Shown in pieces: positions 1 to 8,165 of a stretch of DNA of 34,075 nucleotides (its first letter is position 1; the number at the start of each line of letters is the position of its first letter). The notes beneath the pieces were generated by a model that made no database searches, was not told where the DNA came from, and worked only from the letters and a program-made list of their open reading frames with translations. The position numbers were made by a program, and so were the translations under genes. Source of the DNA: Candidatus Magasanikiibacteriota bacterium (lineage in GTDB: Bacteria; Patescibacteriota; Patescibacteriia; Magasanikbacterales; 2-02-FULL-50-9b); contig CALQYY010000004.1 in NCBI GenBank assembly GCA_943349075.1, forward strand, positions 1 to 34,075, in the 5' to 3' direction.

Positions 1-3
1 TGA

Positions 4-105
4 GAGAGACTGCGCACAAGCACACCCGCGCGGGCATTTGCCCGCGCATCGGTGTGCGCGGAGGAACAAGTGGGCTGCGCAGTTAAGCGCAGCCCACGGT
101 CTCTC
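4..105 (+). promoter_or_regulatory. Structured leader / possible ncRNA upstream of dnaJ (three-helix fold)
   Basis: Closing helix gagagac (4-10)/gtctctc (99-105); hairpin gcacacc (20-26)/ggtgtgc (51-57) enclosing gcgcgggc (28-35)/gcccgcgc (40-47); hairpin gtgggctgcgc (70-80)/gcgcagcccac (87-97). Confidence 0.5.
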
Positions 106-120
106 GAACAAAACATGCGT

Positions 121-1203
121 ATGGCAAAGGATTATTACAAAATTTTAGGTGTCGACAAAAACGCTTCTGATGAAGACATCAAGAAAGCTTTTCGAAAATT
201 AGCACACCAGCATCATCCTGATAAGCAATCGGGCAATGCTGAAAAATTTAAAGAAATTAATGAGGCGAACCAGGTATTGTCTGACAAAACAAAACGTCAG
301 CAGTATGATCAATATGGTTCTGATTTTGTACAAGGCAACCATGGTGGTGGCGGCGGTGGAGGAAATCCATTCGGCGGTGCGGGCGGTTTTGATTTTGGTA
401 ATGCAGAAGATTTGGGAGATTTGTTTGGCGGCTTCGGTGACATGTTTGGATTTGGTGGCGGTAGTCGCAGCAAAAAGCAGCAGGGTGCTGATGTTGTGGT
501 TGACGCGGAAATCACGATTCAGGAAGCTGCATTTGGAACGGAGAAGAAATTTAATTTAAACAAACTTGGAAAATGCGACGTGTGTTCGGGTTCAGGAGGC
601 GCTCCGCATTCGAAAATCACTGATTGTAAAACATGTGGCGGTCGCGGTCAGGTGAAACGTATTCAAAATACGATTCTTGGTGCAATGCAATCAGTCGCAA
701 CGTGTTCTGATTGCCACGGCTCTGGGAAAATTCCAGAAAAACGTTGCTCAAAGTGCGACGGAACAGGAACGCACAAACGTCACGAAGATTTGAAAATTAA
801 TATTCCAGCGGGAATTGATGACGGTCAGACGATTCGTGTGACGGGACATGGCGAGGCGGCACCGTATCATGGCGCATCGGGCGACCTCTATATTCGAATC
901 CACGTTAAAGAAGACAAAAATTTACATCGCGATGGCGAGGACATCCATTCAGATGTTCATATTTCGTATCCGCGCGCAGTGCTTGGTGGCGAGGCAAAAA
1001 CGCACACACTCGAAGGTGTGGTGACCATTAAAATTCCGGAGGGAATTCAGTCGGGTGAGCTTATTCGCTTGAAAGGCAAAGGTGTAACCAAACGCGGCGG
1101 CGCGCGCGGCGACCACTACGTTCGCGTAACTGTCGATGTGCCAAAGAAAATTTCGCGCGCAGCAAAGAAGTTGCTTGAAGAATTGGACGAGGAGTTAGAT
1201 TGA
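121..1203 (+). CDS. dnaJ: Chaperone protein DnaJ
   Basis: [36 protein letters not shown]-domain with HPD, G/F-rich region, four CxxCxGxG-type zinc motifs, C-terminal substrate domain. Start at 121 (or 115) rather than 52. Confidence 0.97.
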   Translation: MAKDYYKILGVDKNASDEDIKKAFRKLAHQHHPDKQSGNAEKFKEINEANQVLSDKTKRQQYDQYGSDFVQGNHGGGGGGGNPFGGAGGFDFGNAEDLGDLFGGFGDMFGFGGGSRSKKQQGADVVVDAEITIQEAAFGTEKKFNLNKLGKCDVCSGSGGAPHSKITDCKTCGGRGQVKRIQNTILGAMQSVATCSDCHGSGKIPEKRCSKCDGTGTHKRHEDLKINIPAGIDDGQTIRVTGHGEAAPYHGASGDLYIRIHVKEDKNLHRDGEDIHSDVHISYPRAVLGGEAKTHTLEGVVTIKIPEGIQSGELIRLKGKGVTKRGGARGDHYVRVTVDVPKKISRAAKKLLEELDEELD

Positions 1204-1228
1204 CAGAACGGCGAAAAAATGGTTGAAT
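1200..1228 (+). promoter_or_regulatory. Sigma70-type promoter overlapping the dnaJ stop codon
   Basis: TTGACA (1200-1205), 17 nt, TTGAAT (1223-1228). Confidence 0.5.
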
Positions 1229-1251
1229 AGGGTTCAACCAGGAGGTACCGA

Positions 1252-1896
1252 ATGGCAAAGGTTTCTGGAAGAGTCGGGATTTCATTGATCCCTGACCACG
1301 TGACAGTTCGACAGGTGTGCGAGATGGGGAAAAAATATGCGGGAAAGTCCGCTGATCCCTCGAATGTCCATTTTACACTCTACAACTGCGCGGGAATGAA
1401 AAACGTAGTTGTCGATGATGTCTTTCGGCGGATGGTAGAGCTTCCGCTTCGCGCAGTCTCGGAGCCGTCGGATGCAATGTTCGCTCTCTCGCACGTTTAC
1501 CTCCATGAGGGGGGCTACGTACTCTGGCACGCGAGTGTGACTCCGTGGGTCAAGCAGGCGCATCAGCTCGCACTGAAGATCCTCTCACCCTATGTGACTG
1601 AGTCTCAACTCCTCTATGAGGTGGACAGTGCGCTGCGCGAGAATCCGAAGATCAAGCCGCGCGAGCTCGAGTTGGTCAAGAAGTTTGGTCGCCGCTACGT
1701 TGGTTGGCGCGATCAGCCGCACTTCATGTGCGGTCTCGCGTCTGAAGAGGAGGCGAAGACTTTGCAGAACCTCAAAAAGAAAGAACTCTTGTTTAACCAT
1801 CTCGGGTGCTTCACGCACCTTGCTCTGACGGTCCACGGAGACGCCGGCAAACTCGAGCAGATCTTGGCTCAGGTGCCGATCATCTCGGCGTTCTGA
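1252..1896 (+). CDS. Hypothetical protein, possibly a divergent 2H phosphoesterase / 2'-5' RNA ligase-like fold
   Basis: AGGAGG Shine-Dalgarno upstream; motif VHFTLYN (HxT) near the N-terminus and a second PHFMCGL motif. Assignment by motif only. Confidence 0.85.
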   Translation: MAKVSGRVGISLIPDHVTVRQVCEMGKKYAGKSADPSNVHFTLYNCAGMKNVVVDDVFRRMVELPLRAVSEPSDAMFALSHVYLHEGGYVLWHASVTPWVKQAHQLALKILSPYVTESQLLYEVDSALRENPKIKPRELELVKKFGRRYVGWRDQPHFMCGLASEEEAKTLQNLKKKELLFNHLGCFTHLALTVHGDAGKLEQILAQVPIISAF

Positions 1897-1906
1897 GCCT
1901 TCGATT

Positions 1907-1963
1907 GAGCCCTGTCTTCGTACACGCATCCGATGCGTACGTTGACAGGGCTCGCTTTTTTTT
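1907..1963 (+). terminator. Intrinsic terminator
   Basis: gagccctgtc (1907-1916) / gacagggctc (1944-1953) with inner cgtac..gtacg pairing, then cTTTTTTTT. Confidence 0.92.
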
Positions 1964-1992
1964 ACTGTGCAGTTTATACTATTTACTGCCTT

Positions 1993-2553
1993 ATGATTCC
2001 ATTTACACAGCAGCTTTCTGAATTTGCGGGACGAATTTCGTGGTCAAATCCAACATGGGATTTGTTTATTGTCGTTTTTTTGTTAATTGGAACCTTGATT
2101 TACGGATTTTCAATGGGTCGCGATCGAATTATTATGGTGATGGTTGCGGTTTATATGGCGCTCGTTGCAGCAACTCATTTGCCATATGTTCCAAATTTCG
2201 GAGCATCAGTTGCGCTCAGCAATGGATTTGTAATAAAAATGAGCACCTTTTTGGGGCTTTTTGTGATTTTGTTTTTTATGCTCACGAGAAGTGCACTTAG
2301 TCACGCAATCTCGAGCAATGGCGCACCCGGGAAGTGGTGGCACATTCTCATCCTCGCTTTTTTTCAGGTTGGAATGCTCGTGAGTGTTGTGCTTAGTTTC
2401 TTGCCGCCCGACTGGCTTGGAAATTTATCAGGACTTTCAAAAACGGTCTTTGTGAGCCCGTGGGGAAAATTCGCGTGGACGCTGCTGCCGATTTTTGGCC
2501 TTTTGATTGTCGGTGTTTCAAACGAAGGCGCGCGTAGACAATATTACGATTAA
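1993..2553 (+). CDS. Polytopic integral membrane protein, unknown function
   Basis: Several hydrophobic helices; the listed start at 1933 lies inside the preceding terminator, so ATG 1993 (MIPFTQQLSEF) is preferred. Confidence 0.8.
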   Translation: MIPFTQQLSEFAGRISWSNPTWDLFIVVFLLIGTLIYGFSMGRDRIIMVMVAVYMALVAATHLPYVPNFGASVALSNGFVIKMSTFLGLFVILFFMLTRSALSHAISSNGAPGKWWHILILAFFQVGMLVSVVLSFLPPDWLGNLSGLSKTVFVSPWGKFAWTLLPIFGLLIVGVSNEGARRQYYD

Positions 2554-2556
2554 ATT

Positions 2557-2958
2557 TTATCGTGCATCGAGCGCTTTGTTGACCTCAGCGTCAGCCTCTT
2601 TATTTTTTTCGCGCGGAATATGGGTGAACGTGCAGTGCTTGAGCCCTGTCGCCATGTTCCAGATTTTTAGAAAATGCGGCTGTAAATTTACGTCGCGAAC
2701 GCGATAGATTCGATTCATTTGTTTTACAATCAGCTCGGAATCCAAAAAACATTGCACCTCGGTTGCACCAAGTTTGATTGCTTCTTCGAGCGCGGCAACA
2801 AGCGCTTGATATTCTGCTTGATTATTTGTCGTGTCGCCAATGTAGCGACCAAAGGCTGCCAAATTCTCTCCCGTCGCTGCATTTTTTACAACAACACCAA
2901 TTGCTGCTGGCCCTGGATTTCCGCGCGCACCGCCGTCGGTGTAGGTGATTATTTTCAT
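2557..2958 (-). CDS. Ribonuclease HI family protein
   Basis: MKIITYTDGGARGNPGPAAIGVVV, NNQAEYQAL, DSELIVKQMNR, HIPREKNKEAD: RNase H D-E-D-D pattern. Confidence 0.93.
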   Translation of the reverse strand: MKIITYTDGGARGNPGPAAIGVVVKNAATGENLAAFGRYIGDTTNNQAEYQALVAALEEAIKLGATEVQCFLDSELIVKQMNRIYRVRDVNLQPHFLKIWNMATGLKHCTFTHIPREKNKEADAEVNKALDAR

Positions 2959-2961
2959 AGA

Positions 2962-3579
2962 TTATGCTGCTTGGCGCATATTACCCGGATGTCGAGCAAT
3001 TGCTCGTGCTGTAGCAGCAGAGAATTCCTCGTTTGAAATATATTTTGGAATATTTAATGTTGAACGAATAGCTGGATTGCTCATAACACTTCGAAATTCC
3101 TCGAGAGATTTGCTGCTATACTGATTAATAATCCCCTCAAATGATTTATCGAGTTCTTGTGAGCCCTGTTCTTGTGTCGCATTCACTAATTCATTTTTCC
3201 ATTGTTCAACGAGTGTTTTTCCTGCAGCGATTTGCTGTTGTTGTTCTGGGGTTGGACCATTAACACGTTGATTTGCTTCGGCTGAAATATGTGCAAGATA
3301 TTTTTCAGCTTGGGACAGGCTTGAGCGTGCTGCGTTAACGCGTGGTGATTCGTTTGAGATTGCTGCTATTTCAACATTAGAGTTTGCGACTGGATTTGAA
3401 ACAAATTGCTCAGATGGTACTCTTGCTGCGGCGACTCGATTTCGAAGTGCTGCTAGACGAGCTTCTTGAGATAATGTTGATTGCGGTTGGATGTTTTCTC
3501 TCGAACTTTCAGGTAATTTTTGAGTTTCGGCCGGTGAAAAAACATTGTTTAAATCGATTTCAAATCCTTTTGGGCCCAT
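2962..3579 (-). CDS. Hypothetical protein, Ala/Gln/Ser-rich
   Basis: 205-codon ORF co-oriented with its neighbours; no recognised domain. Confidence 0.7.
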   Translation of the reverse strand: MGPKGFEIDLNNVFSPAETQKLPESSRENIQPQSTLSQEARLAALRNRVAAARVPSEQFVSNPVANSNVEIAAISNESPRVNAARSSLSQAEKYLAHISAEANQRVNGPTPEQQQQIAAGKTLVEQWKNELVNATQEQGSQELDKSFEGIINQYSSKSLEEFRSVMSNPAIRSTLNIPKYISNEEFSAATARAIARHPGNMRQAA

Positions 3580-3612
3580 ATATTCTTTGTTATAGCTTGT
3601 ATTCTATCATTA

Positions 3613-5367
3613 TTATGTCACAATTCGAAAATCTTGCAATTTAAATTGCAACTCTTTTGTTCCATTCCACTCATTGCAACTAAAATTGTAGACGCCATTG
3701 ATTTTTTTGCCGGGCGCAAGATCAGGCAAATGTTCACCAAGCCCAAATCCCATCATTTTTTTAATAGAAGGGGAGTTGTGTTTGATCATGAGGCGAAGGT
3801 GTTTATCCTCGGTCCCGACATGCTGCGAGCCAACGATGCTCAGGTCTTCGGTAAGAAAGATTGGCTCAGGATTGCCGATGCCAAACGGCTCAAATTTTTG
3901 TAAGTGTTCAAGAACTTCCCAATTAAGATCGTCGAGTGGTACGCGCGCATCAATCAAAACGGTTGGAATTAGCTCTTGGATTTTTTCAACCTGCGCGTCC
4001 GCGATTGCGTGCATCGCTTTGGCAAATGGCTCGATCGCAGCAACGTCGGCAAGTGAAAAACCGCACGCCTGTGGATGGCCGCCGAACTTGGTGAAGAGGT
4101 CTGGGCGGGTTTGCATCGCAGCAATCATGTTCCATTCGGTGATCGAGCGACCAGATCCAACGATGCGATCGTCGTTAATTCCGATGACAAATGTTGGTTT
4201 GTAATATTTTTCTTTGAGGCGCGACGCGATGAGCCCAACAAGTCCTGCGGGCCAGCCTTCGCCGCTCACCACGAGCGATGCGTGTTTGTCGAGCTCGTCG
4301 CGTTTGATTTTTGCGTGAGCCTCTTTAACAATTGTTTCGGTGAGTTTTTGGCGGTCAGTATTATGTTGGTAGAGCTGGTCGGCGAGGCGTTGTCCTTCTT
4401 CGGGTGTTTCTGCGAGGAGCATCTCGAATGCGTATTTTCCGTGGTCCATGCGGCCAGCGGCGTTGATGCGTGGCGCGATTTTAAAACCAATAATTTGTGG
4501 CGTGATTGGCACAGAAGATCCCGTGTCTGAGGCGATGATTTTGTCGCGCGCGAGGAGTGCGCGCAGGCCATGACGTTTTGTTTTGCCGAGAACTTTGCAA
4601 CCGAAATAGACGAGTGTGCGGGTTTCGCCAACGAGAGGAACCATGTCGGCGACGCTGGAGATTGCAACGAGGTCGAGTTGCCATTTTTGGAAGTGATCGG
4701 GGTTTATGTGTGGCGGGAGCAATGCGCGCGTTGGCGGGTCTTGCATGAGCCCCTGCATGAGTTTAAATGCGACGCCGCCGCCCGACAATGTGTGATCAGG
4801 ATATGTTTCGCCCTCAACTTTTGGATGCAAAATAGCGTATGCCTCAGGAAGTGTTGCGGGGATTGCGTGGTGATCGGTTACAATTACATCGATGCCAAGC
4901 GTGTTTGCGTGTGTGATTTCGGGCGCATTTGAAATTCCGCAATCACAAGTAATGATAACTTTTGCGCCGCGTGCTGCAAGTGTGTCGATTGTAGTGATTT
5001 TGACGCCATAACCGTCGAATTCGCGGTGGGGAATGAATCCATCGACGTTCGCGCCGAGTGTGCGAAGTGTGTGGGTTAAAATTGCGGATGCGGAAATTCC
5101 GTCGGCGTCGTAGTCGCCGTGAACGATAATGAGTTCTTTGTTTAAAATTGCTGCGTGGAGACGGTCGACCGTGCGTTGCATGTGGCGAAACAAAAACGGA
5201 CTATGAATGTCACGCTCATAGCTTGGTTCCAAAAAAGCACGCGCCTCTTGCTCGGTGCGTAGGCCGCGGTTCCAGAGTAATTGTCCGATAATTGGATGAA
5301 TACCCGGCATTGCCGTTGCATCAAAAACATTCGTTTCAGCCAGAAGCGTCCAAAGGGTGTTTTTCAT
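3613..5367 (-). CDS. recJ: Single-stranded-DNA-specific exonuclease RecJ
   Basis: DHH family motifs (IVHGDYDADGISASAIL, VIVTDHH), GGHPQACGFSL DHHA1 motif. Start at MKNTLWTLL (5367). Confidence 0.95.
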   Translation of the reverse strand: MKNTLWTLLAETNVFDATAMPGIHPIIGQLLWNRGLRTEQEARAFLEPSYERDIHSPFLFRHMQRTVDRLHAAILNKELIIVHGDYDADGISASAILTHTLRTLGANVDGFIPHREFDGYGVKITTIDTLAARGAKVIITCDCGISNAPEITHANTLGIDVIVTDHHAIPATLPEAYAILHPKVEGETYPDHTLSGGGVAFKLMQGLMQDPPTRALLPPHINPDHFQKWQLDLVAISSVADMVPLVGETRTLVYFGCKVLGKTKRHGLRALLARDKIIASDTGSSVPITPQIIGFKIAPRINAAGRMDHGKYAFEMLLAETPEEGQRLADQLYQHNTDRQKLTETIVKEAHAKIKRDELDKHASLVVSGEGWPAGLVGLIASRLKEKYYKPTFVIGINDDRIVGSGRSITEWNMIAAMQTRPDLFTKFGGHPQACGFSLADVAAIEPFAKAMHAIADAQVEKIQELIPTVLIDARVPLDDLNWEVLEHLQKFEPFGIGNPEPIFLTEDLSIVGSQHVGTEDKHLRLMIKHNSPSIKKMMGFGLGEHLPDLAPGKKINGVYNFSCNEWNGTKELQFKLQDFRIVT

Positions 5368-5386
5368 ATTGTGTGCCGGCTTGGGA

Positions 5387-5476
5387 CTAGTAGCCAGCGG
5401 TAAACGCAAGAATCATTGAAACCAGAATGATGCTCGCAAAAATTGCAGAAAAAATGCGCCGTGTTTTTTGTTTCAT
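5387..5476 (-). CDS. Short transmembrane microprotein (29 aa), not in the ORF track
   Basis: MKQKTRRIFSAIFASIILVSMILAFTAGY*: basic N-terminus plus one hydrophobic helix; TTGTTT-17-TACAAT promoter 11 nt upstream of ATG; stop 19 nt before the recJ start. Confidence 0.65.
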   Translation of the reverse strand: MKQKTRRIFSAIFASIILVSMILAFTAGY

Positions 5477-5487
5477 ATGTCTGAAGC

Positions 5488-5516
5488 ATTGTAGCGCACT
5501 TGTTCACTGCAAACAA
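5488..5516 (-). promoter_or_regulatory. Promoter of the microprotein-recJ unit
   Basis: Minus strand TTGTTT (5516-5511), 17 nt, TACAAT (5493-5488). Confidence 0.7.
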
Positions 5517-5612
5517 TATTGAATTTTATCCCACGTTTGTCCACTATTGACAGCGTTATTTTTATATGGAACCCCGTATGTGTGGGCACGGTGCCTGCAG
5601 AGGAAATGTGTG

Positions 5613-5897
5613 ATGAAAAAAATATGTGCGCTAGGCGCTTTTCTTTGTGTGTCGTCGTGCGTTGCTGAACCCCCAGCTGCGTTTGAGGTGACGAGAGCTT
5701 CCATGACGGAAGATCCGTATCCATACGATGATTTTGTCTATGGGGATAGTTATCTCGACGAAGACAAAGACGGTGAGTCGACCGAATTTGATTGCAACGA
5801 CGAGAATCCGTTTGTGTGGACTGGTGCGAGCGAGCTCTGCAACAAAATTGACGACAACTGCAACGGCAAAACTGATGAAGCGGAGCAGTGTTTGTGA
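5613..5897 (+). CDS. Putative lipoprotein with MopE-like (PF11617-type) metal-binding motif
   Basis: MKKICALGAFLCVSSCVAEPP lipoprotein-like signal; DEDKDGESTEFDCNDENPFVWTGASELCNKIDDNCNGKTDE. Confidence 0.85.
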   Translation: MKKICALGAFLCVSSCVAEPPAAFEVTRASMTEDPYPYDDFVYGDSYLDEDKDGESTEFDCNDENPFVWTGASELCNKIDDNCNGKTDEAEQCL

Positions 5898-5901
5898 TTC
5901 G

Positions 5902-5936
5902 TGGCTGGTGAGCAACCGCTCGCCAGCCATATTTTT
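5902..5936 (+). terminator. Intrinsic terminator
   Basis: tggctggtgagc (5902-5913) / gctcgccagcca (5918-5929), loop aacc, followed by tATTTTTA. Confidence 0.85.
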
Positions 5937-7746
5937 AGCTTGCGTCTGGTTTTAGAATTGCTAAAAATGTTTCTGGTGGAATATCAACAGAACCGCGGCC
6001 CATCGCCTTCATTTTTTCTTTACCCTTTTTCTGCTTGTTCAAAAGCTTGTTCTTTCGAGTAATATCACCACCGTACAATCCAGCAGTAACGTCTTTGCGC
6101 ATAGCGCTAATGCGTTCTGATGCAATAATCTTTCCACCAATAACAGCTTGGAGCTTGATTTCAAACATTTGGCGAGGGAGGTGTTCTTTGAGTTTTTCGC
6201 AAACACGCTTACCAAGGCGATAGGCATCTTCTTTTGGAGCAAGCATTGCGAGCGCCTCGATCGATTCTTCCGCAACTAAAATCTCAACACAAACGATATC
6301 AGCAGGTTCTTCATCGAGCCAATCATATGAAAGCGATGCGTAACCACTTGAAATGCTCTTGAGGCGATCGTAAAAGTCAACCAAAATTGAAGAAAGAGGG
6401 AGTTCGAAGTGAAGAAGAACGCGCGCATGCGCTTCGCCGCCAGCTAAGTACTCAGCGTTTTTGTAGCGTCCGCGTTTTTCATGAACGAGTTGGATGATAT
6501 TTCCTTGTGTTGCAGACGGAGTTACAACATCAACCTTAACCCACGGCTCGAGTGTTTCTTCAACAAACGTTGGATCAGGATATTCCATCGGTGAGTGAAC
6601 AGTGATAACATCGCCATTTGTTTTGTGGACCGTCAAAGCAACACTCGGAGTTGTCACTACAACCGGGATATTAAATTCTCGAGACAAGCGTTCCTGCACA
6701 ATTTCTAAGTGCAACAAACCAAGAAGACCACAGCGAAAACCCATGCCGAGCGCAGGTGATTGTTCAGTTTCGTAAACGAGTGACGAGTCATTGAGTTTCA
6801 AACGCTCCATTGCATCGCGAAGTTTTGAGAACTGAGAACCGTCTTTTGGGTAAATACCCGCGTACACCATTGGTACAACTGGCTTATAACCAGGGAGGCC
6901 CTCGATAGATCCGTCGGCAGCACAGGTGATGGTGTCACCGACACGTACACCGCTAATCTCCTTAAGACCGGTCACAACATATCCAATCTCACCCGTTTTG
7001 AGCGACGGAGTTGAAATTAATTTTGGGCTGTAGTACCCAACTTCGAGTGCTTCTCCCAGCGACTGTGTTGCAATGAATTTAATTTTTACTCCTGGAGTAA
7101 GTTGACCATCAACGATTTTAACTTTTGCAACAACACCGCGATAGTCGTCGTAGATTGAGTCAAAAATAAGTGCACGAACTGGTGCGTTTGTGTCGCCAAC
7201 AGGTGGGGGAACTCGCTCAACAATTGCATCGAGAATTGCAGGAACGCCAACGCCTGTTTTTCCGCTCGCCAAAATAATATCCTCCTTGCGACATCCGATC
7301 ACTGCAACAATTTCCGCAGTCGTTTTTTCGATGTCTGCGTTTGGAAGATCGATTTTATTTAAAACAGGGATGATTGTAAGGTCTTGTTCGATCGCTAAGT
7401 ACAAGTTAGCGAGCGTTTGTGCTTGCATGCCTTGTGATGCGTCGACAACCAAAATCGCACCTTCAACCGCAGCGAGGGAGCGAGAAACTTCGTATGAAAA
7501 ATCCACGTGTCCCGGGGTGTCAATCAAGTTGAGTTCGTACTCGACGCCTGCAACCACATGTTTCATGCGGGCTGGGGCGAGTTTGATGGTGATTCCGCGT
7601 TCGCGCTCGATGTCCATGGAGTCGAGGAGCTGTGCCTGCATGTCGCGTTTTTGAACGGTTCCGGTAACTTCAAGAAGTCGGTCCGCAAGGGTCGATTTTC
7701 CGTGGTCAATATGGGCGATGATGCAGAAATTGCGAATGTGGTTCAT
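5935..7746 (-). CDS. lepA: Elongation factor 4 (LepA)
   Basis: GTPase motifs AHIDHGKSTLADRLLE, DTPGHVDF, NKIDLP; C-terminal GGDITRKNKLLNKQKKGKEKMKAMG. Confidence 0.98.
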   Translation of the reverse strand: MNHIRNFCIIAHIDHGKSTLADRLLEVTGTVQKRDMQAQLLDSMDIERERGITIKLAPARMKHVVAGVEYELNLIDTPGHVDFSYEVSRSLAAVEGAILVVDASQGMQAQTLANLYLAIEQDLTIIPVLNKIDLPNADIEKTTAEIVAVIGCRKEDIILASGKTGVGVPAILDAIVERVPPPVGDTNAPVRALIFDSIYDDYRGVVAKVKIVDGQLTPGVKIKFIATQSLGEALEVGYYSPKLISTPSLKTGEIGYVVTGLKEISGVRVGDTITCAADGSIEGLPGYKPVVPMVYAGIYPKDGSQFSKLRDAMERLKLNDSSLVYETEQSPALGMGFRCGLLGLLHLEIVQERLSREFNIPVVVTTPSVALTVHKTNGDVITVHSPMEYPDPTFVEETLEPWVKVDVVTPSATQGNIIQLVHEKRGRYKNAEYLAGGEAHARVLLHFELPLSSILVDFYDRLKSISSGYASLSYDWLDEEPADIVCVEILVAEESIEALAMLAPKEDAYRLGKRVCEKLKEHLPRQMFEIKLQAVIGGKIIASERISAMRKDVTAGLYGGDITRKNKLLNKQKKGKEKMKAMGRGSVDIPPETFLAILKPDAS

Positions 7747-7756
7747 AAGTTCTGGG

Positions 7757-7785
7757 ATTATACCGGTGAGCGCTCAAATAATCAA
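7757..7785 (-). promoter_or_regulatory. lepA promoter
   Basis: Minus strand TTGATT (7785-7780), 17 nt, TATAAT (7762-7757), 10 nt before ATG. Confidence 0.8.
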
Positions 7786-7813
7786 GTTTTAAGCCAAAAA
7801 AGGGGTTCTGGTC

Positions 7814-7842
7814 TTGACAAAGTCGCAAATTCGTGCTAACCT
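7814..7842 (+). promoter_or_regulatory. Promoter
   Basis: TTGACA (7814-7819), 17 nt, TAACCT (7837-7842). Confidence 0.75.
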
Positions 7843-7880
7843 GTTACCTAAGTGCCAAAATTGATTTGGCGGAGGGTCAA

Positions 7881-8111
7881 ATGAAAGTCTGGGTTACTGT
7901 TCTGGGGATTTTAATCGCATTTGAGGCGTTCGCGGCCACGCCGAAACTGGTGTGTCCGAAAGAGTGCTGCCACACGCTCGTACGTCAGAACGCGCGGCTA
8001 CGGGCACAGATTAAGCGTCTCACTCCACCACCGCCTAAGATGTTATACATCATTCAGTCGGTCGACGATCTATCCGATGGGCCTGTGCCGAAAATCGAAC
8101 CAGTCGACTAG
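7881..8111 (+). CDS. Small secreted protein, unknown function
   Basis: GGAGGG Shine-Dalgarno; MKVWVTVLGILIAFEAFAATPK signal peptide; Cys cluster CPKECCH. Confidence 0.8.
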   Translation: MKVWVTVLGILIAFEAFAATPKLVCPKECCHTLVRQNARLRAQIKRLTPPPPKMLYIIQSVDDLSDGPVPKIEPVD

Positions 8112-8115
8112 GCCT

Positions 8116-8160
8116 AAACCCCACTCTTATCCGCTGAAACAGCGGTGTAGGGTGGGGTTT
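8116..8160 (+). terminator. Intrinsic terminator
   Basis: aaaccccac...gtggggttt outer stem with ccgct-gaaac-agcgg inner stem. Confidence 0.85.
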
Positions 8161-8165
8161 GTTAT

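Noticed and set aside
1-120. CIRCE (HrcA) operator upstream of dnaJ
   Set aside because: No TTAGCACTC-N9-GAGTGCTAA; the inverted repeats are different and GC-rich.
1933-1992. Start at 1933 for the membrane protein
   Set aside because: It lies within the terminator hairpin of the preceding gene; ATG 1993 is more plausible.
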